From NCBI GenBank assembly GCA_949825065.1, contig OX463845.1, positions 30,255,315 through 30,319,314 of the forward strand: a stretch of 64,000 nucleotides of DNA, given 5' to 3'. The DNA is from Odontocerum albicorne (taxonomy: Eukaryota; Arthropoda; Insecta; Trichoptera; Odontoceridae). Made by a program: the position numbers and the translations under genes. Below the pieces are notes generated by a model that saw only the letters and a list, made by a program, of their open reading frames with translations, did not search any database and was not told the DNA's origin. Shown here piece after piece: positions 1-10,215 of this stretch; the stretch's first letter is position 1, and each line of letters begins with the position of its first letter.

Positions 1-417
1 AAATAAGCTGCGATAAATTTGCATAAAATTTTACTTTAAATACTTTTACAGCAAAAAAAAATATAGTTTTCCTTAACTTAACCTTAAATATTTAAATTAA
101 TTATTAATTCGGGCCTGAATGTTAAAATAATTGGGTAAAACTATATCCCGGAATATAATATATTCTTATAAACAAAACAAGAATTTTCCAACGTATTATT
201 GCTTTTCTCGTATAAGTAAAAGAATGTCATGAGAAATTGAAAGAGCCTGGTAATAAGGACGAAAATATTATCTTGAGTGTATAATTATGTACGAGTATAT
301 TGATACTACAATATAAATATTCAGACAGCCTTCAACTCTGTCCAGGTTTATGTTTTCCTTTTCCATTATAACTATGGAAGATAAATAATACCATTCGTAA
401 GCAACTTTGCTTGAATG
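1..417. other. AT-rich DNA, no feature seen
   Basis: No open frame of note and no recognisable repeat. One copy of the over-represented 8-mer TACGAGTA lies at 290-297. Confidence 0.5.
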
Positions 418-1005
418 CAGTTGCGTGGCTAGGTTTTTAGCGCCTTTGGCAAATTTTTGATTTGGTGCCCTTTTTCTAAAATTCGTAAATTATAATCTAA
501 TAAATAATGATAAAAAAACAAATAACGATGGCTTCGATGTCTAGATTTTTTTTTCGTTTCGAGAATTAATGTAAAATGTTAAACATGTGTTTTGAATTAA
601 CCGAATTGCAAATTTTAAAAAATCATCACAAAGAAACCGCTTGAACCGAGATAACTGTGCAGTTAAATTAAGGTAACATGTCAAATTGAAAAAAATGACT
701 GTACTTGCCTTAAAGAAGGAATCGTTTCATTTCACTGGGCTCGCATTGTAAAAAGCTGACGTACAAATTTGTCGCTTTTTACTTTTTTATAATGTTCTTT
801 ATATATACAGATTTTATTTTTAATTTGTATATAAAGGCTATGTGGACTTCATTTATTTGAATTGTCAAATTCATCGTTTTTTAATTTTGTCAAAGTATTG
901 AAACTTGGAAGTCAGAACGTAAAAGATGCCGTAGGTGCTAATGGCGTTCTCTTATTATTGGAGCCCCTAGCGTCTGTCCAGACGCTAGTGCCTCGCTACG
1001 CTACT
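418..1005. mobile_element. hAT-like non-autonomous element with imperfect terminal inverted repeats
   Basis: The left end begins CAGTTGCGTGGCTAGG. The reverse complement of the right end reads AGTAGCGTAGCGAGG. Both resemble the CAGTGGCGTAGCTAGG-type termini seen on many insect hAT-like elements. The left end continues with a text of 'gcgcc...ttggca...' style that is typical of such termini. The interior of about 550 bp has no long open frame, so it would be a short non-autonomous copy. No clean 8-bp target duplication was found, so the exact ends are uncertain by a few bases. Family assignment rests on my memory of the terminus only. Confidence 0.45.
967..988. repeat. perfect 10-bp stem hairpin
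   Basis: CTAGCGTCTG, then a two-base loop, then CAGACGCTAG. It sits just inside the right end of the hAT-like element and may be a subterminal hairpin of it. It is GC-rich against an AT-rich background. Confidence 0.7.
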
Positions 1006-3025
1006 TTTGTATGTATCTAAGATACTTCTACTCGCATATTGGATTACATGGTTTGTGTATACGGAGTTTGAATAAACGATTTTCTTACTTCTTGATTCTG
1101 TGTCGAGCGCGAAATACAGCGTTATTTACGAAACATGAAGTAAACAGATGAAGGTAATAAGATATTACGGAATCTTACATCGAATCGTGTGATGTTGAAT
1201 CAAGAATTGTACGAAAAATAGCAATTTATTTAAATTTCGAGAGAACTTTACCCATTTTACTTTGCTAATTAGAGATATTCATTTTCATGTTACCCTTTTA
1301 ATGTTTAGAATATATAATAAGGGGAATTGTTTTATGGTATATTGGTATTTACTCGTACATTTGAAGTTGAAATATTGGTTTCTTTTTCTTTATTATTTTT
1401 TGTTGATATATAAAATATAACACTTCTCAATTTTGAGAACAGATGCTTAAAGATTATGATAGGCACCAGGTGACACGGCTATGTGACGAATAGGAAGGTT
1501 CGTCGTCGAACCCAGCAATAGTTTATAACAACCACAATGAGGGCGAGGTGCTGGATATCGTAAGGTCATATATGGAGGATGCTGCCTGGTCACATATCAA
1601 GGGATGCGATGTTTGATCACCACAAAAGACTCGACAAATCAGAAGCCCACATTCCATCATACATTGTTGTGATAAGATTTGCTCTCCTCAAGTCTCTCCC
1701 TAACGTGAGAAGAAGTACCAAACTATGGACCGATCAGAATTGAGGCATTTCGGTGTTCTTAATAGAGCTTATAAGAATAGGCGATGATAATGCCATTTTT
1801 TGTATATCTGTCACATTTCTCATAAATCAATGAAGTTTTTTTGCACTTAACCTTTAAATCTGAATATGCGTGAGATTACATTATTATTTACAAATATACT
1901 TTAATATTATTCATTTTTTATCACAATTATAGACATTTTTCTTAAATAAGAATTTCTAATATTCATTATTCGGAATCAAATATTAAATTGAAGTTAATTT
2001 AAGTGATGCTTATAAAACGGTTACTGTGATTAACGTTTCAGTTAATTGAACATTAATTTACTAAGTAAATTGTAACGTAGTTTTTTAGCACATGTAATTT
2101 TGCTTAAAAAGTAAATAAAAAAATGAACATATTAATAAATATCAACATTATAATTTCCCTCAAATTTGCTGTTTGTTGTTAACATTGGCAGTATAAAAAT
2201 AAAAATTTGACATTTTTTAAATTTAAATATCCGGAAAAATGTACAATATAAAGCATTTGTTCTGTGATTACCTAATTATTAATTCTAAAAACATATATAT
2301 TATTTATTCCATATGCATATTGAATATTCTAATGTGACGTACTGACGTTCCTACGTTAAACCCAACATCCTGACAAGCCTTCATTATTAAGAGTATATAA
2401 AATGATTTTTTACATATTTCTTATAAGTTAAAATTATTTTTCTAACTACCGTTCTGAGCTTTGACCTTATCATAAACAAGTGAGACTAACATTTTTTCCT
2501 AAAGATTTACACAAAATTCGTGATTTAAGTACATTTTCTTTCTTGAATATTTTTGCGATCTGATTCATAACTAATTGAAAGGAAGCCTGTGAGTCATTAA
2601 TTTGTAAAATATATTTTTTTATCTCTGTAAGATCATAAGTACAATCTTTATAAATTGGTCTAATAGGCAACGCTGTTGTACGCCATATTTTTTTATTATT
2701 CTATTTTGCTAAGATGGAGCGCGTAAAATTGAAACTATAAATTTATTTGAATATTTGATGCAAAACATCCATAACAGGCTCGGACCGCGAAGCTTCACTC
2801 CAGTTGAGGTTGAACCGCGGAGCTGCGGAATAAATATATAGTGTCCTCATAACAACTGGAATTTTAATAGCGCGCCATTTCGAAATTGTCAAACCTACAG
2901 TCACCATATTTTTCAATTTTCATCTAGATAGACGGAAAATTAACTATACGATTGTGGAATGCGTACATATTGTACAATTTTATTATGAAAGTAACCGGAA
3001 TATCATAAAATGCACTTTGTAAAAT
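1006..3025. other. AT-rich DNA, only weak structure
   Basis: The segment 1450-1760 is less AT-rich and looks like old repeat debris without a readable frame. A second GC-richer patch at 2775-2830 repeats the words 'ccgcg.agct' but has no coding signature. The short minus-strand frame at 2470-2670 has AT-driven composition and is not supported. Confidence 0.4.
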
Positions 3026-3029
3026 TCAT

Positions 3030-3962
3030 GCTGATTTTCGAAAAAAATCAAAGAAACAGGTTTGGTTGTGAATAAATAAGCATCGATACGTCAGAGCGTT
3101 CAGCTCTTTGAATTGGAAATATTGCTGCGGTGAATGAATATGTCGAACAATATCCATCAACATCAATTCGTCACCGTTCTCAGAAATTGGACATTTCCAG
3201 AAACTCATTACAACGAATTTTAATTAAAAATTGGCATTTACATGCTTATGAGGCTCAATTGTTTCAAGAACTTAAGTCAGTTAAATCTTTTCAACATCAT
3301 ACGTTAGGCTATTGGTGTTAAGAAAACGAGCAAACTGATGATAATTTGCAACAAATGAAGCAAATATTCAAATAAATGGATACTGTTAGAAGCAAAACGG
3401 TCGCATTTGGAAATATAAAAAAAAAACAAACTTTGATGAAGGATTACCAATACTTCCACAAAAAGTAACCGTTTGGAGTAAATTTTGGAGTGACAGTATG
3501 TGTGATTGAACCATATTCTTTCAAAGCTGATCAAGAAAGATCAATAACATCCAATGAAAATCACTATAAAAACATGATTATAAACTTTTTAGGGTATAAC
3601 TTCCATGGAATTGATTTGGAATAAATCTGGTTTCATCAGGATGTTACCACTTGTCACACAAACAATGAAACAATGGAGTTGTTTGCGTTTGTGAAAATTC
3701 GTGAATGCATAATTTCGTGAAGAGTAAATGTCAATTGCCCACCTAGATCATGTGATTTAACATTACTGGATATTTTACTTTAGAGTTTTGACAAATCGAA
3801 AGTTTAAGTCAATAATCTACAAACGATCCAAGAGCTAAAATACAATATTCGTAATTTATTGTTGAAATTGAACTACAATTTTGTGAATGTGTCATCGAAA
3901 ATTTCGCTAAAACTCTGTTAGAGAAGCAAATGAGGTCATTCAGCTGATGTAGTATTCCATAC
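3030..3962 (+). pseudogene. mariner-like (IS630/Tc1-mariner superfamily) transposase, degenerate
   Basis: Pieces of a mariner-type transposase can be read in order on the plus strand across stops and frameshifts. An open helix-turn-helix segment at 3130-3321 carries ISRNSLQRIL followed by LHAYEAQLFQEL, the HTH-to-linker region. Next comes LPILPQKVTVWSKFW (about 3440-3490), then IGPYFFKA with a frameshift, then WFHQDVTTCHT (about 3628-3660, matching the catalytic W.QQDGATAHT region). CPPRSCDLTLLDILL (about 3738-3780) matches the ARSPDLTxxDFFLWG block. ADVVFHT at about 3940-3955 is the usual C-terminus. At least three stops or frame changes make it inactive. Terminal inverted repeats were not identified. 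Confidence 0.8.
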
Positions 3963-4224
3963 GTAATTCCTATTTATTGTTGAAATTAATAAACACGAAA
4001 GAAATACTTCTTTCATTTCTAGAGTTTTAGCGTTAACTCAGTAGAAATTCAAGTTTATCAAAATATCAATCATATTTCAAACACTGTTTAATTCTCTTAA
4101 AAAATATATATTTAACCCAACTAGTTTCAAACCAGTCATATCATATTAGAATTTATAAAAAAATACTGCAAACAATTTTTTAAAATTCATTTAGTGTACT
4201 AAAATTTGACTCAGAAATAATAGT

Positions 4225-4400
4225 TTTTTCACCCTCCCTTCTCTTGGTGTTGTCAGCGTTAGCCCATAAAATTTATTTGTAATGTCGTCATCGTTTCAAA
4301 TTTAGTTAGTTTGGAGTACCCCTGAAGATGAGTCGCATACAACTTGAAGCTAGTTGGGTTAAATACATTTTCAAGTGGATTAAATAGTGTTTAACATTTT
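4225..4400 (+). mobile_element. Penelope-like 3' terminus (fragment)
   Basis: The text CCTGAAGATGAGTCGC...CTTGAAGCTAGTTGGGTTAAATA (4321-4365) has the same layout as a better preserved copy at 39227-39280: CTGANGA core, short stem, GAA(G/A)C, GTTG, TTAAATA. Both are followed by a GTG(T/A)(T/A)(A/C)AC...AAATT stretch. Such a terminus is characteristic of Penelope-like elements. No coding part is readable here. The call is inference from the shared layout. Confidence 0.35.
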
Positions 4401-4447
4401 TATTAAATTATAATTACTATTCTTAATACTCTTTTTACTAATTTAAT

Positions 4448-4978
4448 TACCTTTCTTGTTGCTATTGGGACACCTTTATTTATTATTGATATCGATACTT
4501 AATTGAAATAATTAAAAACATCTCATAATATTGATGAAAAATCTTAACTACTGTCAAACAGGGTAACCTAACTATATATGAGTTTGGGGTGCAAAATGGG
4601 GTGTGATAGGGCTGTATATTCTTTCCGGACCTTTCAACATCTATGGTGAATACACAATGAAGGAGGAACTCGATGGATGGGAAGGTGGAATATTGGTGGT
4701 AAGCAGAAAAAATTCTAACCTCAGATCCGCCTTCTACTCACAATGCACTATATATTTGTTTTCTTAGTATTTCTTCATTCATCACATTGCACCATACATA
4801 TGTTTTGTTAGTATTTATTCATTCATCACATTGCGCTATACATATGTTTTGTTAGTATTTATTCATTCATCACATTACGCTATACATATGTTTTGTTAGT
4901 CTTTCTTCATTCATCACATTGCGCTATACATATGTTTTGTTAGTCTTTCTACATTCATCACATTGCGCTATACATATG
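4448..4978 (+). repeat. left arm of a 531-bp near-perfect inverted repeat
   Basis: This arm equals the reverse complement of 5200-5730, base for base in length (531 and 531), with only a handful of differences that I could see. Examples are gTtg/gAtg near the outer end and gcaAaatgg/gcaTaatgg. The outer part (4448-4770) is unique sequence. The inner part is the first five units of the 44-bp minisatellite, and each variant unit is matched in mirror order in the other arm. The spacer between arms is 221 bp. Confidence 0.9.
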
Positions 4979-5081
4979 TTTTGTTAGTCTTTCTTCATTC
5001 ATCACATTGCGCTATACATATGTTTTGTTAGTCTTTCTTCATTCATCACATTGCGCTATACATATGTTTTGTTAGTCTTTC
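4774..5081 (+). repeat. 44-bp minisatellite, 7 units, made from a retrotransposon RT tail
   Basis: Seven head-to-tail 44-bp units begin at 4774, 4818, 4862, 4906, 4950, 4994 and 5038, with a decayed eighth before them. On the minus strand each unit reads MNEERLTKHMYSAM. That is the conserved xERLTKQxY segment found in several RTE-like RT tails of this window (for example 19507-19555 plus and 53050-53090 plus). 44 is not a multiple of three, so the array was amplified as DNA, not as protein. Unit variants (acc/gcg; atttc/ctttc; tac/ttc) allow units to be tracked. Confidence 0.9.
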
Positions 5082-5179
5082 TTAATTCATTTGTTTTACT
5101 CACCCAAACCGTCTCAGAGTGCTCATCTTCATCTTACTCAATAAATAAATCGTAAAGGTCACATTTATCCCTAATCGAA
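5082..5179 (-). pseudogene. RTE-like RT fragment, first copy of a direct repeat
   Basis: 4914-5179 is repeated at 5732-5997 with an offset of exactly 818 bp. On the minus strand the non-array part continues the RT reading from 5998 onward towards the ERLTK array, so the order is YxNETW domain, then this segment, then the array. The segment is too decayed to translate cleanly. Confidence 0.6.
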
Positions 5180-5199
5180 ACATTTTTATTAAATTAAAA

Positions 5200-5730
5200 C
5201 ATATGTATAGCGCAATGTGATGAATGTAGAAAGACTAACAAAACATATGTATAGCGCAATGTGATGAATGAAGAAAGACTAACAAAACATATGTATAGCG
5301 TAATGTGATGAATGAATAAATACTAACAAAACATATGTATAGCGCAATGTGATGAATGAATAAATACTAACAAAACATATGTATGGTGCAATGTGATGAA
5401 TGAAGAAATACTAAGAAAACAAATATATAGTGCATTGTGAGTAGAAGGCGGATCTGAGGTTAGAATTTTTTCTGCTTACCACCAATATTCCACCTTCCCA
5501 TCCATCGAGTTCCTCCTTCATTGTGTATTCACCATAGATGTTGAAAGGTCCGGAAAGAATATACAGCCCTATCACACCCCATTATGCACCCCAAACTCAT
5601 ATATAGTAAGGTTACCCTGTTTGACAGTAGTTAAGATTTTTCATCAATATTATGAGATGTTTTTAATTATTTCAATTAAGTATCGATATCAATAATAAAT
5701 AAAGGTGTCCCAATAGCATCAAGAAAGGTA
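5200..5730 (-). repeat. right arm of the 531-bp inverted repeat, with 5 units of the 44-bp array
   Basis: This is the mirror copy of 4448-4978. The 44-bp units start at 5200, 5244, 5288, 5332 and 5376 in reverse orientation. They reproduce variants 5, 4, 3, 2, 1 of the left arm in that order. The left boundary coincides with a short A/T-rich joint (5180-5199). That joint resembles the text at 4392-4410 just upstream of the left arm and may mark the rearrangement junction. Confidence 0.9.
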
Positions 5731-5731
5731 C

Positions 5732-5997
5732 TCACATTGCGCTATACATATGTTTTGTTAGTCTTTCTTCATTCATCACATTGCGCTATACATATGTTTT
5801 GTTAGTCTTTCTTCATTCATCACATTGCGCTATACATATGTTTTGTTAGTCTTTCTACATTCATCACATTGCGCTATACATATGTTTTGTTAGTCTTTCT
5901 TAATTCATTTGTTTTACTCACCCAAACCGTCTCAGAGTGCTCATCTTCATCTTACTCAATAAATAAATCGTAAAGGTCACATTTATCCCTAATCGAA
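5732..5997 (+). repeat. direct repeat of 4914-5179 (44-bp units plus RT fragment)
   Basis: The offset of 818 bp holds at both ends. It carries about three and a half 44-bp units, but the marker unit beginning 'tac' is in a different place from the first copy. The copies therefore exchanged or re-amplified units after duplication. Together with the inverted arms the block reads A-array-B, inverted array-A, array-B. Confidence 0.85.
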
Positions 5998-6510
5998 TCA
6001 TTCCGTATTCTATCATACATTGTTACCCCATGTATTTTTCTCAGTGCACGCATTTGTACGGCACTTCTTCGGCTCCTTTCAATATTTTTCCACGTCCACG
6101 TTTCATTTCTATACATCAAAGTTGGTACTAGAAGACTGTTGAGACTATCATTTTAGCAGATTTTGATACCGTCCGGTTCGAGAATATACAAGTAGGTATG
6201 TGTTTTAGTATCCTTGTTTCCTATAACTATGCACCGTTTGATACTTCTCGTAACTCTTCCATCATTTAAGAAAATACTGCTTTAATAGCAGATATTCACA
6301 GCTTGTTCTAATTTTTCATTTTTACACATATATCGCATTTACTCTTCATGTTTTCGTGACATTGTTTCCTATAACTATACATCGTTTGATACCACTCGTA
6401 ACTCTCCTCATTTAAGAAAATACTCCTTTAAAAGGTTTCCGTAATTTGCTTTTATATTATATTTCTCACCCATGTATCGCATTTACTTTACCTATCATAA
6501 TTTACGTGAT
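5998..6510 (-). pseudogene. RTE-like non-LTR retrotransposon RT C-terminal region, degenerate
   Basis: On the minus strand the text reads FLNDGRVTRSIKRC, then SLLVPTLMYRNETWTW, then MRALRKIHGVTMYDRIR. This matches the 'DGRxxxxIxxRI...LLVPTLMYGSETW...VEMRALRxxxGVxxxDRIRN' region just after the RT palm of RTE-like elements. The DGRV part lies in a tandem pair: 6206-6355 and 6361-6510 repeat each other at roughly 150 bp. It joins the ERLTK-derived array immediately to the left. Stops and frame shifts interrupt it. Confidence 0.75.
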
Positions 6511-7285
6511 ACATTTTAAAATCAACATTATTTAGTGTCCCAGAAAAATGGGAAAAAATATGGACCTTCATGGAAACCTTATTACTAAGGTGTATCAAAT
6601 ATTAGACAGAATAAAATATGGAATAAAATAGGCAGTGAAATCAAAATTGTCTAGCGGCTTTAAATCAAGTCTGAGACACATTAATGTTTTATATGAAAAA
6701 ACATGATTCCATACTTTATGTAAGTATTATTATCATACGAGAGAAATTATATCAAGTTTATCAAAAAATAGAACTTAAGTCATTCTGGAATATTTTTATT
6801 TTAAATATTAAATATTTTTGGGTTCGATCCTCAATGTCAAAAAATTTGTTATTTTAACATACATTCAGATGTTTAAACACATTTTTATTAGTTAAGTGAA
6901 ATGGCCAAGATAGTAAGTAGCCCGTTAGATTGTCCAATTTAGAGAATATGAAATATGTTCTATTTCACATTAGTATTAATATATAACTTTAATGATATGC
7001 CATATCCTCGTTGAGTGACGTAAAATCCTAAATGATTACAAAAAAAGAGAACGTAGATATAAAGAGAGTTAAATACGAAAAATGTAAAAATGTTATAAAC
7101 TTTGGATTTTAATTTAAATTGTGAGCTAGATTATGGTGTAATCAGTTTTTTTTCATTATGATTACATATTTTAACGCTGACAATATGATGTAAAACAGAG
7201 TTAAAAAAGTGACAGTTTTTTTCCAACTAGAATAAAAACTGTCCCGAGAATTTCAGGAATTGGGGTCTAAGCTGCCACAGACGAA
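6511..7285. other. AT-rich DNA, no gene seen
   Basis: A box B-like word GGGTTCGATCCTC at about 6820-6832 suggests the remains of a tRNA-derived SINE head. No box A partner is convincing. Nothing else was recognised. Confidence 0.4.
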
Positions 7286-7288
7286 GGT

Positions 7289-7375
7289 AGAAAGGGGCAC
7301 GGTGGCTGCTTGGCTTAGTGCTCCGCCCTTACAAGCCAGGGGCGGCGCGGGAGCAGGCGCCCCCACCGGGATTAC
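7289..7375 (+). mobile_element. tRNA-like SINE head (second type), GC-rich
   Basis: GGGGCACGGTGGCTGCTTGGCTTAG is followed by TTACAAGCCAGGGGC, in the style of insect SINEs whose tRNA head reads GGTGGCC.agTGGTTAGcGC...ACAAGCCAGGGG. The expected box B (GGTTCGAATCC) is replaced by a GC-rich palindromic text, so Pol III competence is doubtful. Two short frames cross this GC-rich patch (7260-7542) in different phases, and neither has family support. Confidence 0.35.
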
Positions 7376-9120
7376 ATTTCTTTATCAGATCTCCCGCCTT
7401 TCACTCAGCGATGGGGTCCCTTTCAGAAAGACATTTTGTTTGGCTCGTAAGCAATCTGTTCACATTTACTAACTCGTATGTTCCTATGGATACGAGGACA
7501 TATAGGGGAGTCAATTGTGTACGAGAACATTCGCAGCTGTAAGGGCTGGAAACTGAAATTCAGCAGAGAATGAAGAAAAAAATCTACATCAGTATGGGTA
7601 ATTTCGTAGTAAAAGGATTGGAGAACATTTTAGAATATATTTACGGATTTTTGAAAGCCCATATATACAATACCTGATTCGGAAATGAAGCATAACGCCA
7701 ATTTGTCTATTCCCTGGTTATTTTAAGAATGATATATTTTACAATTTGGAATCGAACCTTTTTGCCCAGCTTTGTACTTTATATTTTATATACATATACA
7801 ACTTTTTATGAAATCAAGTCAAATAATGATGCAAAAATGGATTGATACACATACACAGATACATTATATCATACCATTTCCAACTGTAAGGATAGGCGGA
7901 AAAAAACAAAGCATGTAATATTCCAAGCGCAACATACTTTTATGATCTCCTACACATTTACATGTTTCTCTTACAGTTAGTTTGTCTTGCTGTTTACCTT
8001 TTCTTGTTGTAAAGTGCATTTTTCAGTCAGCCAAACATGCGTTCACTTAATGGGTTTTTCATAATCCACCTTAACACTACCCAAGAAAAAAATATATATT
8101 GTATATAACATATGTGGTCGATGATCGATTTTGTGAATTGCAAATTCGGAAATCTGGAAACTCAAAATTTACTTTTCTTTCCCTATGCTTTAGACACGAT
8201 CATCGACACCTTAAATAATTTATTATGAAATGAGTAAAACTGATCGATTTTAATAAATTGCTGCAGAGCAATAAATATAATCATCAGCATTCTAAATGTT
8301 CTATCAGAAACATAAGGGTAGCATATTGAAATAAGTAAGCTTTTTTGAGCGATTCAATTATGTTTTTGAGTGGCAGTAAGAATTAGCTGTGAATAATAAT
8401 TATATTAAAATAAAAAAAATTATAAAGCACCTCTCAGAGGGCCAACTCTTTTCAAGGGTGCCCTTAGGATTAAAAATGTCACATGATAAAGATATTGTTG
8501 AGCGTAAAGAGCGTAAGTGTGGAATGTTGAAAAATATTGTTTTTTAAATATGTTGTCATATTACCAGTATATTGGGTTTCAAAGACTATTTTGAAAACAT
8601 TTCAAGTATAGTTTAATTTTAGAATATCCATACAACATGAATTGTGTAGTCGGATTACAAATAGCAACGATTTATTTCCCGACTGTTATCAGATAAGGAA
8701 ATCCGTTATTTCTCTCATAAATAAGGATTCATTGAATCGGAGGGAACATGGCAAGGTTGCGTGCTATGACTAATGTGAATTACTTGCAACCTACTTCATG
8801 TCTGACGTAGTTATACAACATACAAAATGGATTTGTTTGAAATATTTCACCATCATCATCATGTAAGTTGTTATTATTAAAGCATAAAGTAGACATGAGT
8901 CACACCAAGAGATTTTTTTATTAACTTTTCTTGCTTTCATAACGGTGTCTTAGTCCATTATAAGTCAAAAAATTTAAGTGAATCAACCAGTGACCGTAAT
9001 TCCTAGTAGGGCGCATTTTCAATATACTCGTATTTATTATTAGTTTTGGTTCTCTCAAATAATTGTTTTTACCAAATTTCTTCTTTTCTCGTGTGGTTTA
9101 TCTCTGTTCAGGTTTTTCAT
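7376..9120. other. AT-rich DNA, no gene seen
   Basis: No coding region was recognised. A short (CAT)n run lies at 8850-8865. The text 8420-8480 is slightly GC-richer but has no frame or known repeat. Confidence 0.4.
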
Positions 9121-9560
9121 CCTTGATACAGTCTTAGGAGTAGTCTGATAGATTTCCTGTAGTCTTTTTGGGAATTAATATATAAGTGTAAGACACTCCT
9201 CTATGATGTGATTGACATTTTGGACTATTCCACAAGAGCTCAACGGGAATCAATGAAACCCCACCTATGCAATGCGTATGCATTGCACTTGTGACCATAC
9301 CTAAGACAATCAAGGTGCACCACAATTTTTGTGGCAGGTAAAATTCCTCGGGGAAGCACGTTAGGATCATTCAAAATGAGGAATTTCTCAACCAAAGGCT
9401 GATTCTTCTCAGCTTATCGTTGTCCTTTATCCAGAAAGGTCGTCGAGATCTAAGGCGAGTGGGAGGTGACACTTCTGTGCATTAATAGTGTGTCATTTAA
9501 ACACAACTTTTGTCTCTTCCTCATAAACACATCTACGAAATTTATACCACTGGACCCTGA
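9121..9560 (-). pseudogene. R1/jockey-like retrotransposon C-terminal cysteine-rich region
   Basis: The minus-strand frame at 9134-9370 reads LGMVTSAMHTHC...SLIPVELLWNSPKCQ. This resembles the post-RNase H zinc-finger region of R1/jockey-type elements (CxxC...HxLWxCPxF). The same text, more decayed, recurs at 54541-54840 minus. The resemblance continues leftward in protein terms, to about 9560 here and 55330 there, around the word catttaaacaca. The two loci are therefore copies of one family. Frame breaks make it non-functional. Clade placement is uncertain. Confidence 0.55.
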
Positions 9561-9681
9561 TTATGTTAGCAACTTATTATCATAAACACAGAGGCACCCA
9601 ACTCGTTGCATTGGGCTTATTGACCATTATTTGTTGGTTATGATCTTGATGTTTGTTTCAGTATTAGATGTAGTATTATGA

Positions 9682-10215
9682 ATGCCAATGCTATGGTTAA
9701 TAGTAGAGTTTCTGTTCATTAGTGTTATTTCGTACTTTCAGACCTTATTCTATTTGAATTTACTATGGCGCGTTTATAAACTAGCATGTAGGTATATATT
9801 AAAAAACAAAGTGATCATAATGAGATATTTTCTTATGAAACTGCGCTATAAACACCTTATACTAAGAATATATAACTCGATCATCTCACTCGTAGTAACA
9901 TATGAATCCAAAGCGTGGGCTATGGCACTAAAAAGTCACCAAGTTATTGAGCTTAAAAAAACCGAATTCTGGTCCCAAAACATGCTGCAGGAGAATAGAA
10001 ATAGAGACTTAATGAAGAAACTTGAAAATTAACGACACAACTACTCATTACCAGCGATATAAACGGTTGCAAAGGTTTGCATGGATAACGTCATGTGAGT
10101 AGATTGCTGTTGAAAAATAAACAAAGATCATTATGCAATCCCAACAACACAGAAGGCTTTTGGCAGGCAAAAATCTACTTGAGTTGTATGGCCATCTGCG
10201 GTAGGTAGATAGGGT
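9682..10215 (+). pseudogene. RTE-like RT C-terminal fragment
   Basis: The open frame 9682-10032 reads LRYKHLILRIYNSIISLVV, then TYESKAWAM..., then IELKKTEFWSQNML. This aligns by eye with the '...RIYxxLIxPVxTYGSExWxL...xLxxFExxxLRxI' region behind the RT palm. The first 30 or so residues (hydrophobic, AT-driven) are probably chance upstream sequence. Beyond the stop at 10030 the text LLELYGHLR (about 10175-10202) could be the following FGHxxR motif after a frameshift. Confidence 0.6.

Noticed and set aside
4774..5081. CRISPR-like array
   Set aside because: Units are directly adjacent without unique spacers, the genome is eukaryotic, and the unit is explained as RT-tail codons.
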